Assembly: GCA_019310965.1 (NCBI GenBank)
Contig: JAFDDG010000027.1
Coordinates: 1-40,911, forward strand
Origin: Deltaproteobacteria bacterium
GTDB lineage: Bacteria; Myxococcota_A; UBA9160; SMWR01
DNA length: 40,911 nucleotides
Reading direction: 5' to 3'
The notes below the pieces were generated by a model. The model was not told where the DNA came from and searched no databases. It saw only the letters and a list, made by a program, of their open reading frames with translations. The position numbers and the translations under genes were made by a program. Of the stretch, positions 1 through 8,560 are shown piece after piece; position 1 is the stretch's first letter, and every line of letters begins with the position of its first letter.

Positions 1-2
1 CC

Positions 3-779
3 GGGCAGTTCCATCACGCGCAGGGCAGGGTGATCGCGCTGCTCGATCTCGAGATCGGCCACATCGGCGATCCGATGATGGATCTCGCCGGCTTCCGCAT
101 GCGGTCCAGCGTGGTTGGCTACGGGGATCTCGATCGGCTCTACGCGCACTATGCGCAACATCGGGGCGAGGCCGTGGACCTCGCGGCCGTGCAGTACCAC
201 CACTTCTGCTTCACGCTCAGCAACCAGCTGGCGTTTCACGCGGCCCTGGCCGAGCCGCCGCCTGGCTCCGACTACATGACGAATCTGCGCTGGTGCGCCG
301 AGACGAATATCTACGCCATGGAGGCGCTGGCCGAGATGCTGGACGTGGAGCTCGAGCCCGTGCTGCTGCCCGAGTCCCTGCACACGCCGACGGCGTCTGC
401 ACACGCCCATCTCGTACACTGGCTGCGCCACTTCGACGCCGGCGACGCCAACCGGCAGCACGCCGTGCGCACCGCGTTTCGCCTGGCGCGTCATCTGCAG
501 CGCTCGGACGAGATCGGCGCGGCTCTCGAGGCCGCCAACCTCGACGACCTGGCGGCGCTGCTCGGGAAGCGGCCGCTGGACTGGCGGGAAGGCGACGCAG
601 CCCTCGAACGCTTCGTGCAGGATGACGATGGCAGACATGACGCGGCGCTCGTGCGGCTCTTCCATCGCCGCACGCATCGCAGCCAGATGCTGCTCGCTCC
701 GGCGGACTCGGCCATGGCGCGCCACCAGCCGATCCCGGGCTTCGGCATTGCGCGGGGGGCTGAGCTTCAGTCCTCGTAG
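3..779 (+). CDS. Phosphotransferase (APH/ChoK-fold) family protein, 5'-truncated
   Basis: This is the C-terminal part of a kinase-like phosphotransferase whose 5' end lies before the window; the frame is open from base 3. Near the visible N-terminus is the family's metal-binding signature, ALLDLEIGHIGDPMMDLA, which resembles the DxE...GDPxxDLA motif of aminoglycoside/choline-kinase-fold proteins such as the ACAD10/ACAD11-associated phosphotransferases. The rest is helical and has no motif I recognise. Members of this family are often found with acyl-CoA metabolism genes, which fits the neighbouring SDR, CoA-transferase and ACAD. The 3' end overlaps the convergent SDR gene by 13 bp. The substrate cannot be read from the sequence. 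Confidence 0.7.
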   Translation, partial: GQFHHAQGRVIALLDLEIGHIGDPMMDLAGFRMRSSVVGYGDLDRLYAHYAQHRGEAVDLAAVQYHHFCFTLSNQLAFHAALAEPPPGSDYMTNLRWCAETNIYAMEALAEMLDVELEPVLLPESLHTPTASAHAHLVHWLRHFDAGDANRQHAVRTAFRLARHLQRSDEIGAALEAANLDDLAALLGKRPLDWREGDAALERFVQDDDGRHDAALVRLFHRRTHRSQMLLAPADSAMARHQPIPGFGIARGAELQSS

Positions 780-1696
780 ATCGCGCCGAGGGCGTGGGGT
801 TCGAGGCGGGCCAGAGCCTGCACGAGGTCGGCAGCGCCGGCGTCGGTCGATACGGCCTCCAATTGCGTGAGCTCGAGCGGCTGGAAGAGCCCGACGCGAT
901 CCTTGTCGATATAGAAGGTCTGGCCGTTCGCACTTCCGGCGGCGTCGAGACACAGCGCGGTGATGAGGGCCGCGACGCGTTCCGGAGCTTGAAGTGCCTG
1001 GCGCAAGCCGCTGGCGCGCCGCGCGCCGGCCTCGCCTTGGCTCCCCAGCTGGTCGATGGCCGTCGTCACCATGCGCGTCTCGGTGGCGCTCGGGTTCACG
1101 GCATTCACCGTGACGCCGGACCCGGCCAGGTCGCGACTCGCCACGTTGGTCAGGCCGAAGAGGCCGCCCTTGGCGGCGCCGTAGGCGGGTGTGCCCGAGG
1201 TCCCGATCAGGCCGGCGCGGGAGACGAGATTCACGATGCGACCGAAGCCTTGCGCCTTCATGTGGGGGACCGCGGCGCGCAGGCAGTGAAAGCCCCCGTA
1301 GAGGTGGCTGCGCACCACGCGATCGAAGACCTCCGGATCGAGCTCCCAGATCGGCGCGTCAGTCGAGAGGCCGGCGTTGTTGACCAGCAGGTCGACCCGC
1401 CCGAACGCGTCGAGCGCGGTCTGAATGATGCGCTGTGCCGCCGGCCACTCGGCAACCGAGTCGCTGTTGGCCCTGGCCTCGCCTCCGCTCGTCGCGATTT
1501 CCTCCGCCACTCGCGCGGCGGGTTCGTCTGCCGGCGCGTCGCCGCTCAGGCTGCCGCCGAAGTCGTTTACCACGACGCGTGCGCCGTGCCGGGCCAGCGA
1601 GTGTGCGGTGGCGCGTCCGATGCCGCGGCCGGCGCCGGTGACGATCGCGACGCGACCGGAGAGAGGTGCGCCGGGTTGGTCGGTCATGGGACTCAT
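767..1696 (-). CDS. Short-chain dehydrogenase/reductase (17beta-HSD4-like SDR)
   Basis: NAD(P)-dependent oxidoreductase of the classical SDR family, 309 aa. It has the Rossmann glycine motif TGAGRGIG (residues 20-27), NNAG (106-109), and catalytic Ser159, Tyr172 and Lys176 (YGAAK). The segment VVVNDFGGS after beta-strand 2 is typical of the SDR domain of peroxisomal multifunctional enzyme 2 / 17beta-HSD type 4, which oxidises 3-hydroxyacyl-CoA. A beta-oxidation or steroid side-chain role is therefore plausible but inferred. The start at 1696 has GGAG six bases upstream; a second ATG at 1687 is possible. The longer open frame reaching 1855 has no supporting ribosome binding site. The gene is convergent with the phosphotransferase and divergent from the L,D-transpeptidase. 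Confidence 0.88.
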   Translation of the reverse strand: MSPMTDQPGAPLSGRVAIVTGAGRGIGRATAHSLARHGARVVVNDFGGSLSGDAPADEPAARVAEEIATSGGEARANSDSVAEWPAAQRIIQTALDAFGRVDLLVNNAGLSTDAPIWELDPEVFDRVVRSHLYGGFHCLRAAVPHMKAQGFGRIVNLVSRAGLIGTSGTPAYGAAKGGLFGLTNVASRDLAGSGVTVNAVNPSATETRMVTTAIDQLGSQGEAGARRASGLRQALQAPERVAALITALCLDAAGSANGQTFYIDKDRVGLFQPLELTQLEAVSTDAGAADLVQALARLEPHALGAIYED

Positions 1697-1975
1697 GCTT
1701 GGCTCCGGGCATTCACGCGAGATTGCGTGCAAGGTGCAGGGTAGGCCCAATGCGATCCTTTTCGCGAGCCTCGGAGGCCCTGCGGGACGAGCTTCCGAGA
1801 GGGCTCGGCAGGTGCATCGGAGGCCCGGGGCTTGCGGCAGCTGTGGAAACTTCACTTCACTTGCCGACGTGTCGCCGGTCTTCTGCCGACGGCCGAAGCA
1901 AAATATTCGAGCGCCATCGCGGAGCTGTCGGTGCTAGCTGCACAACTAACAAGAATTGTCGAATGATCCCATCGC

Positions 1976-2545
1976 ATGGTTTGGATGTCTGCGCTAATCC
2001 GGCAGCAGATGCGAATCAAGATCCTGCGCAGGTCCCGCTCGCTGGCGCTCGTGCTGCCCCTGTGGCTGCTCGGCAACGGCGGTGATCCGGGCGTGCTGCT
2101 CGAGCTCGACCGCGCGGCCTATCGGGTGGTGGCGCGGGACCTGAAGGGGGGTGCGAGCGGGCCCGCACTGCGCGTGGCCGTGGGCTCGCCCGCTCACCCG
2201 ACCCCCACCGGCAACTTTCCTCTGCGTCAGGTGGTGCACAACCCCGGCTGGAGCCCGGACTCTGCGGCGCCGCGCGCGGGCGGCGGGGTCGAGCTGCCTT
2301 CGGGTGAGGGTCCGCTCGGAGTGGCGGAGATCCCCTTCCTGGGAGCCTACGCGCTCCACGGTGGCTTGCGGCCGCCTCTGCTCGGCAAGCCGAATACGCT
2401 GGGCTGTCTGCGCAGCGCGGATCCACAGCTGGCAGAGCTGCTCGCCTGGCTGGAGCAGCGTGGCGCGCTGGCCACCGAAGAATCGCTGTCCTCGGGCGAG
2501 TGGCGTCAACCCTTCGTTCGACCCACGCGGCTGGTGATTTACTGA
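1976..2545 (+). CDS. L,D-transpeptidase (YkuD-domain) family protein
   Basis: A 189-aa protein with a YkuD-type catalytic domain. These enzymes form 3-3 peptidoglycan cross-links or attach proteins to the wall in the periplasm. The active-site signature is visible as His128-Gly followed by LGCLR, with Cys144 as the likely nucleophile and Arg146 as its partner. The segment around GSPAHPTPTGNFPL (residues 70-83) matches the conserved TPxGxF region. A hydrophobic stretch near residues 22-33 after several basic residues would act as signal or anchor. Three in-frame ATGs (1976, 1985, 2009) are possible starts, and none has a clear ribosome binding site. Translation from 2009 gives the most compact signal sequence. 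Confidence 0.8.
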   Translation: MVWMSALIRQQMRIKILRRSRSLALVLPLWLLGNGGDPGVLLELDRAAYRVVARDLKGGASGPALRVAVGSPAHPTPTGNFPLRQVVHNPGWSPDSAAPRAGGGVELPSGEGPLGVAEIPFLGAYALHGGLRPPLLGKPNTLGCLRSADPQLAELLAWLEQRGALATEESLSSGEWRQPFVRPTRLVIY

Positions 2546-2672
2546 GCCGGAGGCAAGCGTGCAGCGGAGCCCCGAAGGTTCTTGAAGGCTTCGGGTGCGG
2601 CGGTGCAGTCCCCGGCTTTCCCATGCGATCCGCGCTACACGCCGCGACCTCTCTCGCAGCGCCGCAGGCTGC

Positions 2673-3326
2673 TCAGCGCTGGGTCACACTCTCCAGGTAG
2701 GCGGTCTCCAGTGCGAGGCGCTGCTCGAAGAGTGGTGACGCGAGCTGCCGCATGAGGTAGCCGGCGAGCGCGGGCCAGCGGCTGGCGTCGACCTCGTAGC
2801 TCGCGTAGCGCGCGTTCACGAATGCGGTGACCACCGCGAGATCGGCGATGGAGAGCTGCCCCCCCACCAGGAACGGGCCGTCGACCCGCGCCTCGAGATA
2901 GTCGAGTTCCGGCGGCAGGTCCCGGCTCTGGATGCGCGCCAGGCGGGCCTCGTCGGTGGGCTCCTTGCGAACCGTGGGCTTGATCACGCGCTCCATCACC
3001 ACGCCGCGCAGCAGCAGATCCTGCAGGTGCGTGTCGGCGTATTCCTCGAGCCACAACGCCTGCGCGCGCTCGGCTGCGTCGTCGGGATAGATCGAGGGCG
3101 TCGGGTACTTGTGGTCGAGGTAGTCGCAGATGACCGAGGAGTCGGAGATGCGAACCTCCTCGTCTTCGAAGCCCGGAATTTTGCCGAGCCAGCTCGTCGT
3201 GCGAAAGGCCGGCTCCGTGTCGTGGGGCAGCACGTCGCGAGCCTCGAAGGGCGCGCCCTTGAGCTCGAGCGTGAGGTAGACCTTGCGCGCGTAGGGCGAG
3301 ATGATGTTGCCGTAGACCGTATTCAC
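2673..3326 (-). CDS. Glutathione S-transferase family protein
   Basis: A 217-aa cytosolic GST. The N-terminal thioredoxin-like domain begins VNTVYGNIISPYARKVYL, with a Ser in the usual catalytic position. It continues through GKIPGFEDEEVRISDSSVI, the conserved cis-Pro and Glu/Asp-Ser glutathione-binding region. The C-terminal helical domain carries FLVGGQLSIADLAV, the N-capping box found in nearly all GSTs. I chose the GTG start at 3326 because AGGAG lies eight bases upstream and the protein then begins exactly at the first beta-strand; longer open frames run into the divergent CoA-transferase. Likely role: conjugation or isomerisation of an electrophile. The substrate is unknown. Confidence 0.85.
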   Translation of the reverse strand: MNTVYGNIISPYARKVYLTLELKGAPFEARDVLPHDTEPAFRTTSWLGKIPGFEDEEVRISDSSVICDYLDHKYPTPSIYPDDAAERAQALWLEEYADTHLQDLLLRGVVMERVIKPTVRKEPTDEARLARIQSRDLPPELDYLEARVDGPFLVGGQLSIADLAVVTAFVNARYASYEVDASRWPALAGYLMRQLASPLFEQRLALETAYLESVTQR

Positions 3327-3369
3327 CGCGGGAGCTCCTGTGGTTGGCGGGTCGCGTATGATACGGGCC

Positions 3370-4614
3370 ATGCGGTCGGATAGCCCGGATGTCGGTCCCC
3401 TCGAAGGCGTGCGCGTGCTCGATTGCTCGCGCGTGATGAGCGGGCCGATTTGCGGCCGCATGCTCGCGGACCTCGGCGCCGACGTCGTGAAGATCGAGGC
3501 GCCCGAGTCGGACTTCATGCGCGCGACGCAGCCACGGATTGGCGGCTTTGGCGCGATGTATGCGCAGCTCAACGCCGGCAAACGCTGCGTCGGGCTGGAC
3601 CTGAAGGCACCGGGAGGCGCGGCGCTGCTGGCGCGCCTGGCCGATGTGGCGGACGTGCTGCTGGAGAACTTTCGGCCGGGAGTGCTCGAAAGGTTCGGGC
3701 TCGGAGCCGAGCAGCTACTCGAGCGCAACCCGCGCCTGGTCTATGCCTCGATCACCGGCTGGGGGCAGACGGGGCCCCGGGCCTCGCGACCGGCCTATGC
3801 GCCGATCGTGCAGGCGGAGGCCGGCACAGTCGCATTGGACGGCAAGCTGCGTGGGGCCACCCCGATTGGCGAGACGCAGCAACACGCCGATGTCTACGCG
3901 GGGCTGATGGCGTGCAACGCGATCACCGCGGCGCTCTTCGAGCGGGAGCGCAGCGGCGTCGGCCAGCATCTCGACATCGCCATGGCCGAGTCGCTGCTCT
4001 ACGTCAACGAGCACGCCGCCATGGAGTTTGCTGGCTACACGGGCCCGCGGGACTTCGACACCTGGACTTTTGGTACGTATCGGCTCGCCAATGGGCGCTC
4101 GGTGCACGTGCTCGGGAATCCGGGCAGGCTCTTTGGCGTGCTGGCGGGCGCCCTCGGCATGAGCGAGGCGCTCGAGGATCCGCGCTTCGCGAGTCCCGAT
4201 GCCTTGGCGCAGCACAGTGAGGCCGCGGCCGCGCTCCTCTGCGAGCGCCTCGCGCGGGTTCCGGACCAAGCCGCACTCGAGGCCCTGCTCGTCGATCTGC
4301 CGTTGATCGTCGTCGATGTATGCGGCATGGATGAGCTGGCGGAGTCGGACTGGGCCCGCTGGCGTGGGCTCACTTCCGAGCCCGTGCCCGGGCTGCGCGT
4401 GCCGCGGGCGCCCTGGCGGTCGGATCGTGCCGCGATCGGCAACCGTGCGGGTCTGGCACAGCGCGGTGCGAACAACCGCGAGGTGCTGCGCTCGTGGCTC
4501 GGCATGGACGACGACGCCTGCGCTCGGGCCGAGGCAGCGGGTGTCCTGGGCACTTCCGACGGCGAGCAGCCGAGCTTGGACGACGTGCAGCGCCGCCCGT
4601 TTCGCGAACGCTGA
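3370..4614 (+). CDS. Class III CoA-transferase (CaiB/BaiF family)
   Basis: A roughly 414-aa member of the CaiB/BaiF (formyl-CoA transferase / alpha-methylacyl-CoA racemase) family. The start PLEGVRVLDCSRVMSGP and the segment LADLGADVVKIEAPE are family hallmarks, as are LLENFRPGVLERFGL and ITGWGQTGP. The region GQHLDIAMAES corresponds to the active-site Asp region of family III transferases. The residue that seems to align with Asp169 of formyl-CoA transferase is Glu here, but I could not align it formally. Possible starts are ATG 3370, ATG 3358 and GTG 3340; the divergent GST start at 3326 leaves little room. It is followed 23 bases later by an ACAD gene, probably one operon. Transferase and racemase activities cannot be told apart by eye. 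Confidence 0.88.
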   Translation: MRSDSPDVGPLEGVRVLDCSRVMSGPICGRMLADLGADVVKIEAPESDFMRATQPRIGGFGAMYAQLNAGKRCVGLDLKAPGGAALLARLADVADVLLENFRPGVLERFGLGAEQLLERNPRLVYASITGWGQTGPRASRPAYAPIVQAEAGTVALDGKLRGATPIGETQQHADVYAGLMACNAITAALFERERSGVGQHLDIAMAESLLYVNEHAAMEFAGYTGPRDFDTWTFGTYRLANGRSVHVLGNPGRLFGVLAGALGMSEALEDPRFASPDALAQHSEAAAALLCERLARVPDQAALEALLVDLPLIVVDVCGMDELAESDWARWRGLTSEPVPGLRVPRAPWRSDRAAIGNRAGLAQRGANNREVLRSWLGMDDDACARAEAAGVLGTSDGEQPSLDDVQRRPFRER

Positions 4615-4637
4615 GTCGAACTGCGGGAGGAGCGAAC

Positions 4638-5819
4638 ATGCAGCTGGCCGAGCCCTCCGAACATCGGGCCTTTCGCCGCGAGGTGAGCGACTTCGTGGCG
4701 GAGGGGGCCGGTGGCCCGCCTGCCGAGTTCTGGAGGCAGGCGATCGAGCGCGGCTACCTCTACCGCGACATTCCTCGGCGCTTCGGGGGTAGCGAGCAGC
4801 CTCGGGATCTGCTCAAGGATCGCATCCTGGATCAGGAGCTCTCTCGCGTCGCCGTCGGTCCCCCGCCCTGCGATGCCCGCGGCTTGATGATCGTGCACAC
4901 CTTGCTCGATCACGGCAGCCCCGCGCAGCAGGAGCGATTCGTGGCTCCGACTCTGAGAGGGGAGCTGCTGTGGTGCCAGGGATACAGCGAGCCCAACGCG
5001 GGCAGCGATCTGGCCTCCTTGCGTGCGACGGCGCGGCTGGAGGGCGACCGCTGGATCCTCGACGGGCAGAAGATCTGGACCAGCGGTGCGGCGGAGGCGC
5101 ACGCGATGTTCGGGCTGTTTCGTACGGAGCCCGACGCATCGAAGCACGCCGGCATCTCCTACCTGCTGATCGACATGTCGGCACCCGGCATCCGCGTGGC
5201 TCCGATGCGGCAGATCGACGGCGGGCTCGATTTCAACGAGGTCTTCTTCGACTCCGTTCCGGTGCCGGCCGAGAATCTGGTGGGGGGCCGCGGGGAGGGC
5301 TGGGCGGTCTCCCGCTCCACGCTGAAGTACGAGCGGGGTACCATCGGTGGCGCGGGTCCGCTCCGCGATCAGCTGCAATACCTCGTGGCTCTCGCGCGCC
5401 GGCGCCGCTGGGGCGACCGGCCCGCCATCCAGCACCCGAGCGTGCGTCAGCGGCTGGCGGAGATCGACGCGAGGGTGCAGTGCGCCGACCTGTCCGGCCT
5501 GCGCACCCTGTCGGCGCAGATCTCCGGCAGGCTCGCCCCGACGCTGCCGCTCATGTTGATGGCGAAGCTGTACGCCACGGACACTCTCGAGCAGATCGCG
5601 CGGCTGGCGGAAGATCTGCTCGGGGAGGAGTTCCTCACGTCGCCGTCGGAGTCGGACGTCACGTTCAAGGGCGATCCGGAGACGGCGAGCTACTGGGTGC
5701 ACAAGTCGTACTGGGCGCTCGGCGTCGCCCTCGGCGGCGGTACCTCGAACATCCAGCGCAACATCATCGGTGAGAAGGTGCTCGGTCTGCCGCGGGATCC
5801 GCGCGGACCGCGGCGCTGA
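4638..5819 (+). CDS. Acyl-CoA dehydrogenase
   Basis: FAD-dependent acyl-CoA dehydrogenase, 393 aa, oxidising an acyl-CoA to the 2-enoyl-CoA. The FAD/substrate-binding segment GYSEPNAGSDLASL (residues 115-128) is followed by GQKIWTSG, and the C-terminus has the usual GGGTSNIQRNIIGEKVLGLP. Glu232 in TLKYERG occupies the catalytic-base position used by long-chain and FadE26-type enzymes. The N-terminal helical domain is short: the usual GW(P)xxYGG region reads DIPRRFGG. The start is set by GGAGG seven bases before the ATG. It lies in one operon with the CoA-transferase upstream and DUF3604 downstream (28 bp). No KstR-like site is seen upstream, unlike the ACADs at 33-39 kb. Confidence 0.9.
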   Translation: MQLAEPSEHRAFRREVSDFVAEGAGGPPAEFWRQAIERGYLYRDIPRRFGGSEQPRDLLKDRILDQELSRVAVGPPPCDARGLMIVHTLLDHGSPAQQERFVAPTLRGELLWCQGYSEPNAGSDLASLRATARLEGDRWILDGQKIWTSGAAEAHAMFGLFRTEPDASKHAGISYLLIDMSAPGIRVAPMRQIDGGLDFNEVFFDSVPVPAENLVGGRGEGWAVSRSTLKYERGTIGGAGPLRDQLQYLVALARRRRWGDRPAIQHPSVRQRLAEIDARVQCADLSGLRTLSAQISGRLAPTLPLMLMAKLYATDTLEQIARLAEDLLGEEFLTSPSESDVTFKGDPETASYWVHKSYWALGVALGGGTSNIQRNIIGEKVLGLPRDPRGPRR

Positions 5820-5847
5820 GCCGAGGCAGGGCGGAGGGGCAATCTCG

Positions 5848-8064
5848 ATGCGCAAGGTGTCGATTGCCGTGCTGGGCGCGTTGCTGCTGGCACTCGGCTG
5901 CGTCTACGTGGTGGGCATGGGGTGGCTTGGCACCCGTGTCGACGGCGGCACGCCGACGAGGGCAGAGCTGCCAGCCGCCGACGTGCTGGCCCGGAAGGCG
6001 CGCCAGGACGCTGCCACGCTGCATCTTGCGGGCGGCGCCGAGAAGCAGATCCTGTTCGGCGATCTGCACGTCCACACCGGCTACTCGGGCGACGCCTTCC
6101 TGGTTGGCCTGCCGATCACCGGAGGGAGCGGCACGCGCAGCGTCTCCGACGCGTGTGACTTTGCCCGATTCTGTTCGGGTCTCGATTTCTGGTCCATCAA
6201 CGATCACGCGGGTTATCTGACGCCGCGACGCTGGAGCGAAACCAAGGCGGCGATCCGCCAGTGCAACGAGGTGGCGGGAGATGCCGCCAACCCCGACGTC
6301 GTGGCCTTCCTCGGCTGGGAGTGGACCCAGATGGGGACGACTCCCGAGAACCACTACGGGCACAAGAACGTCGTGTTGCGCGACCTCGACGACGAGCGCA
6401 TCCCGTTGCGGCCGATCGCGGCCGACTCGCCGGCGGCCTATTTCGGAACGCCGTCGCCGATGCTGCTGGGATTGCTGGCCGCCGTCGGTCGTGATGCGGC
6501 CTACTTCGACTTTGCCAAGCATCAGATGGAGACGGCGGACGCGCCGCGCTGCAGCGACGACGTGCCGGTGCGCGAGCTGCCGGAGGCGTGTCGCGAGTAC
6601 GCGGCGACGCCGGGGGAGCTCTTCGCCAAACTGGACGATTGGGGCCATGAAGCCCTGGTGATTCCGCACGGCACGACCTGGGGCATGTATACGCCGCCCG
6701 GCTCGAGCTACGACAAGCAGATCGCGCCCGGGGAGCACGATCCGCAGCGTCAGCGCCTGGTCGAGGTCTACTCCGGGCACGGCAACACCGAGGAGTACCG
6801 CGCCTGGCGCGGGGTCGAATTCGAGGCCGACGGGAGCGCCCGCTGCCCGGAGCCGAGCGAGCACTACGTGCCGCAGTGCTGGCGTGCCGGCGAGATCATT
6901 CGCGAGCGCTGCACGGCAGCCGGCGCATCCGAGGAGCTCTGTGCCGTGCGGGAGCGCGACGCTCGGCGGCTATTCCTCGAGGCGGAGGGGGCTGTCGGGC
7001 ATCTGAGCGTGCCCGGGGCGACGGCGTTGGACTGGCGCGATGCTGGACAGTGCCAGGACTGTTTCCTGCCCGCCTTCGGCTATCGCCCCCGCAACTCCGT
7101 ACAGTACATGCTCTCGCTGCGTCAGCCCGAGGCGCCGGCGGCGGCGCAACGCTTCCGCTTCGGCTTCATCGGCTCGAGCGATACCCACACCACGCGGCCC
7201 GGTACGGGCTACAAGGAGGTCGCGCGCGACGAGATGAGCGACGTGCGCATAGCACTCTCCGCCGAGGCGCTGGTCGGGGTGGCGGCGCCCGAAGCCCCCG
7301 CGGCCGAGGCGCGTGCCGTGGTGCGAGGCGATTACCAGCCCAGCCGGTGGCTCGACTCGGAGCGCGCCGGCTCGTTCTTCTCCACGGGGGGACTCGTGGC
7401 GCTTCATAGCCCCGGGCGAGACCGCGACGCGATCTTCGCGGCCCTCTCGCGGCGCGAAACGTACGGCACCAGCGGCCCGCGCATCCTGCTCTGGTTCGAT
7501 CTGCTGAATGGGGACGCCTCCGGTCAGGCGCTCCCGATGGGCAGTGCTGTCGCGATGAGTGCCTCGCCGCGTTTCGAGGTGCGTGCCGCCGGCTCGCTGG
7601 TTCAGCGCTCGGGTTGTCCGGCGTCCGCGAGCGGTGCGCTCGAGCCGGAGCAGCTGGAGTGGCTGTGTAGCGGGGAGTGTTACAACCCGAGCGAGATCCG
7701 CCGTCGCATCAGCCGCATCGAGGTGGTGCGCATCCGGCCGCGCCGGAGCCTCGACGAGCCGGTCGCTGGCCTGATCGACGATCCGTGGCGGGTGCTGCCG
7801 TGTCCCTCGGGCGGGGATGGCTGTCGCGTGCGTTTCGAGGATCCCGAGTTCGCGCGCGCGGGACGCGACGCGGTCTACTATGTGCGGGCGATCGAGGATC
7901 CGAGCCCAGGCATCAACGGCGACGGCCTGCGCTGCCAACGCGATGCTGAAGGCGCCTGCATTGCGCCGCGCGCGTGCGACGTGGCGAATCCGCAGGACGA
8001 CTGTCTGGCTCCCATCGAGCAGCGAGCCTGGTCATCGCCGATCTTCGTCGACAGCGACGCCTAG
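5848..8064 (+). CDS. DUF3604 domain-containing exported protein (PHP-like)
   Basis: A 738-aa protein of the DUF3604 family, large extracytoplasmic proteins related to PHP metal-dependent phosphoesterases. An N-terminal signal anchor (about residues 4-24) is followed by LFGDLHVHTGYSGDAF, the family's His-x-His metal-binding motif. Further signature segments are SINDHAGY, LGWEWTQMG, IPHGTTWG, EVYSGHGN and IGSSDTHTTRPGTG, all rich in potential metal ligands. Many Cys residues suggest disulfides outside the cytoplasm. The GTYGTSGPRILL region near the C-terminal third is also typical. The start is supported by GGAGG ten bases upstream. The biochemical role of this family is not established; no substrate can be assigned. 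Confidence 0.88.
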   Translation: MRKVSIAVLGALLLALGCVYVVGMGWLGTRVDGGTPTRAELPAADVLARKARQDAATLHLAGGAEKQILFGDLHVHTGYSGDAFLVGLPITGGSGTRSVSDACDFARFCSGLDFWSINDHAGYLTPRRWSETKAAIRQCNEVAGDAANPDVVAFLGWEWTQMGTTPENHYGHKNVVLRDLDDERIPLRPIAADSPAAYFGTPSPMLLGLLAAVGRDAAYFDFAKHQMETADAPRCSDDVPVRELPEACREYAATPGELFAKLDDWGHEALVIPHGTTWGMYTPPGSSYDKQIAPGEHDPQRQRLVEVYSGHGNTEEYRAWRGVEFEADGSARCPEPSEHYVPQCWRAGEIIRERCTAAGASEELCAVRERDARRLFLEAEGAVGHLSVPGATALDWRDAGQCQDCFLPAFGYRPRNSVQYMLSLRQPEAPAAAQRFRFGFIGSSDTHTTRPGTGYKEVARDEMSDVRIALSAEALVGVAAPEAPAAEARAVVRGDYQPSRWLDSERAGSFFSTGGLVALHSPGRDRDAIFAALSRRETYGTSGPRILLWFDLLNGDASGQALPMGSAVAMSASPRFEVRAAGSLVQRSGCPASASGALEPEQLEWLCSGECYNPSEIRRRISRIEVVRIRPRRSLDEPVAGLIDDPWRVLPCPSGGDGCRVRFEDPEFARAGRDAVYYVRAIEDPSPGINGDGLRCQRDAEGACIAPRACDVANPQDDCLAPIEQRAWSSPIFVDSDA

Positions 8065-8093
8065 CGTGGGGCGTGGGGGGAGGCGCAGCTTGC

Positions 8094-8450
8094 CTAGAAG
8101 GGGATGTCGTCGTCTGCGGGGGGAGGCGGCGCGTCGGGCAGCGGGGGCTCGTCGGCGAAGGCACCGCCGCTGCCTGCCTTCTCGACCGTCCACACGTCGA
8201 GACTGTTGAAGTACTTCACGTCACCGCTTGGGCTCTTCCACTCGCGACCGCGAAGGCTGAACTCGATCTGGACCTGATCTCCCACGGAGAAGGCGTCGAG
8301 GTTCTCGCAGCGATCGCCAGTGAGCTGGAAGAGCACGAACTGCGGGTAGCGAGGGTTGTCGCCGAGCTCGACGACGAACTCGCGCTTGCGAAAGCGCTCG
8401 GTCACCTGCTTGGCTTCGAAGAGCGTGTGGATTCTGCCGGTGGTTTCCAT
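8094..8450 (-). CDS. DUF3127-like OB-fold protein with SSB-type acidic tail
   Basis: A 118-aa protein resembling DUF3127 family members, small single-strand-binding-like proteins. The N-terminal ~85 residues read as one OB-fold: GRIHTLFEAKQVT, FRKREFVVEL, QFVLFQLTGDRCENL, VGDQVQIEFSLRGREW and KYFNSLDVWTVEK. After a Gly/Pro/Asp-rich linker the chain ends ADDDIPF, essentially the C-terminal tip with which bacterial SSB recruits replication and repair proteins. The start at 8450 has GGAG at good spacing; an ATG at 8456 would place that sequence too close. It is convergent with DUF3604 and divergent from the crotonase. Single-stranded DNA binding is an inference from fold and tail. Confidence 0.75.
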   Translation of the reverse strand: METTGRIHTLFEAKQVTERFRKREFVVELGDNPRYPQFVLFQLTGDRCENLDAFSVGDQVQIEFSLRGREWKSPSGDVKYFNSLDVWTVEKAGSGGAFADEPPLPDAPPPPADDDIPF

Positions 8451-8560
8451 TCCCATGCTCCCATGATAAGTCGCTCGGGGGTCGGCGGCGACTCCGCGCT
8501 GCCCCGAAGCGGGGGTGGCAGCGACGACGGGGTGGGGCGATGGTCTCGGAAGGAGGAACC

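Noticed and set aside
4035..5855. 606-codon open frame antisense to the CoA-transferase and ACAD
   Set aside because: Composition is Arg/Pro/Gly-rich with no motif; the opposite strand has two clear enzymes. It is a GC-rich shadow frame.
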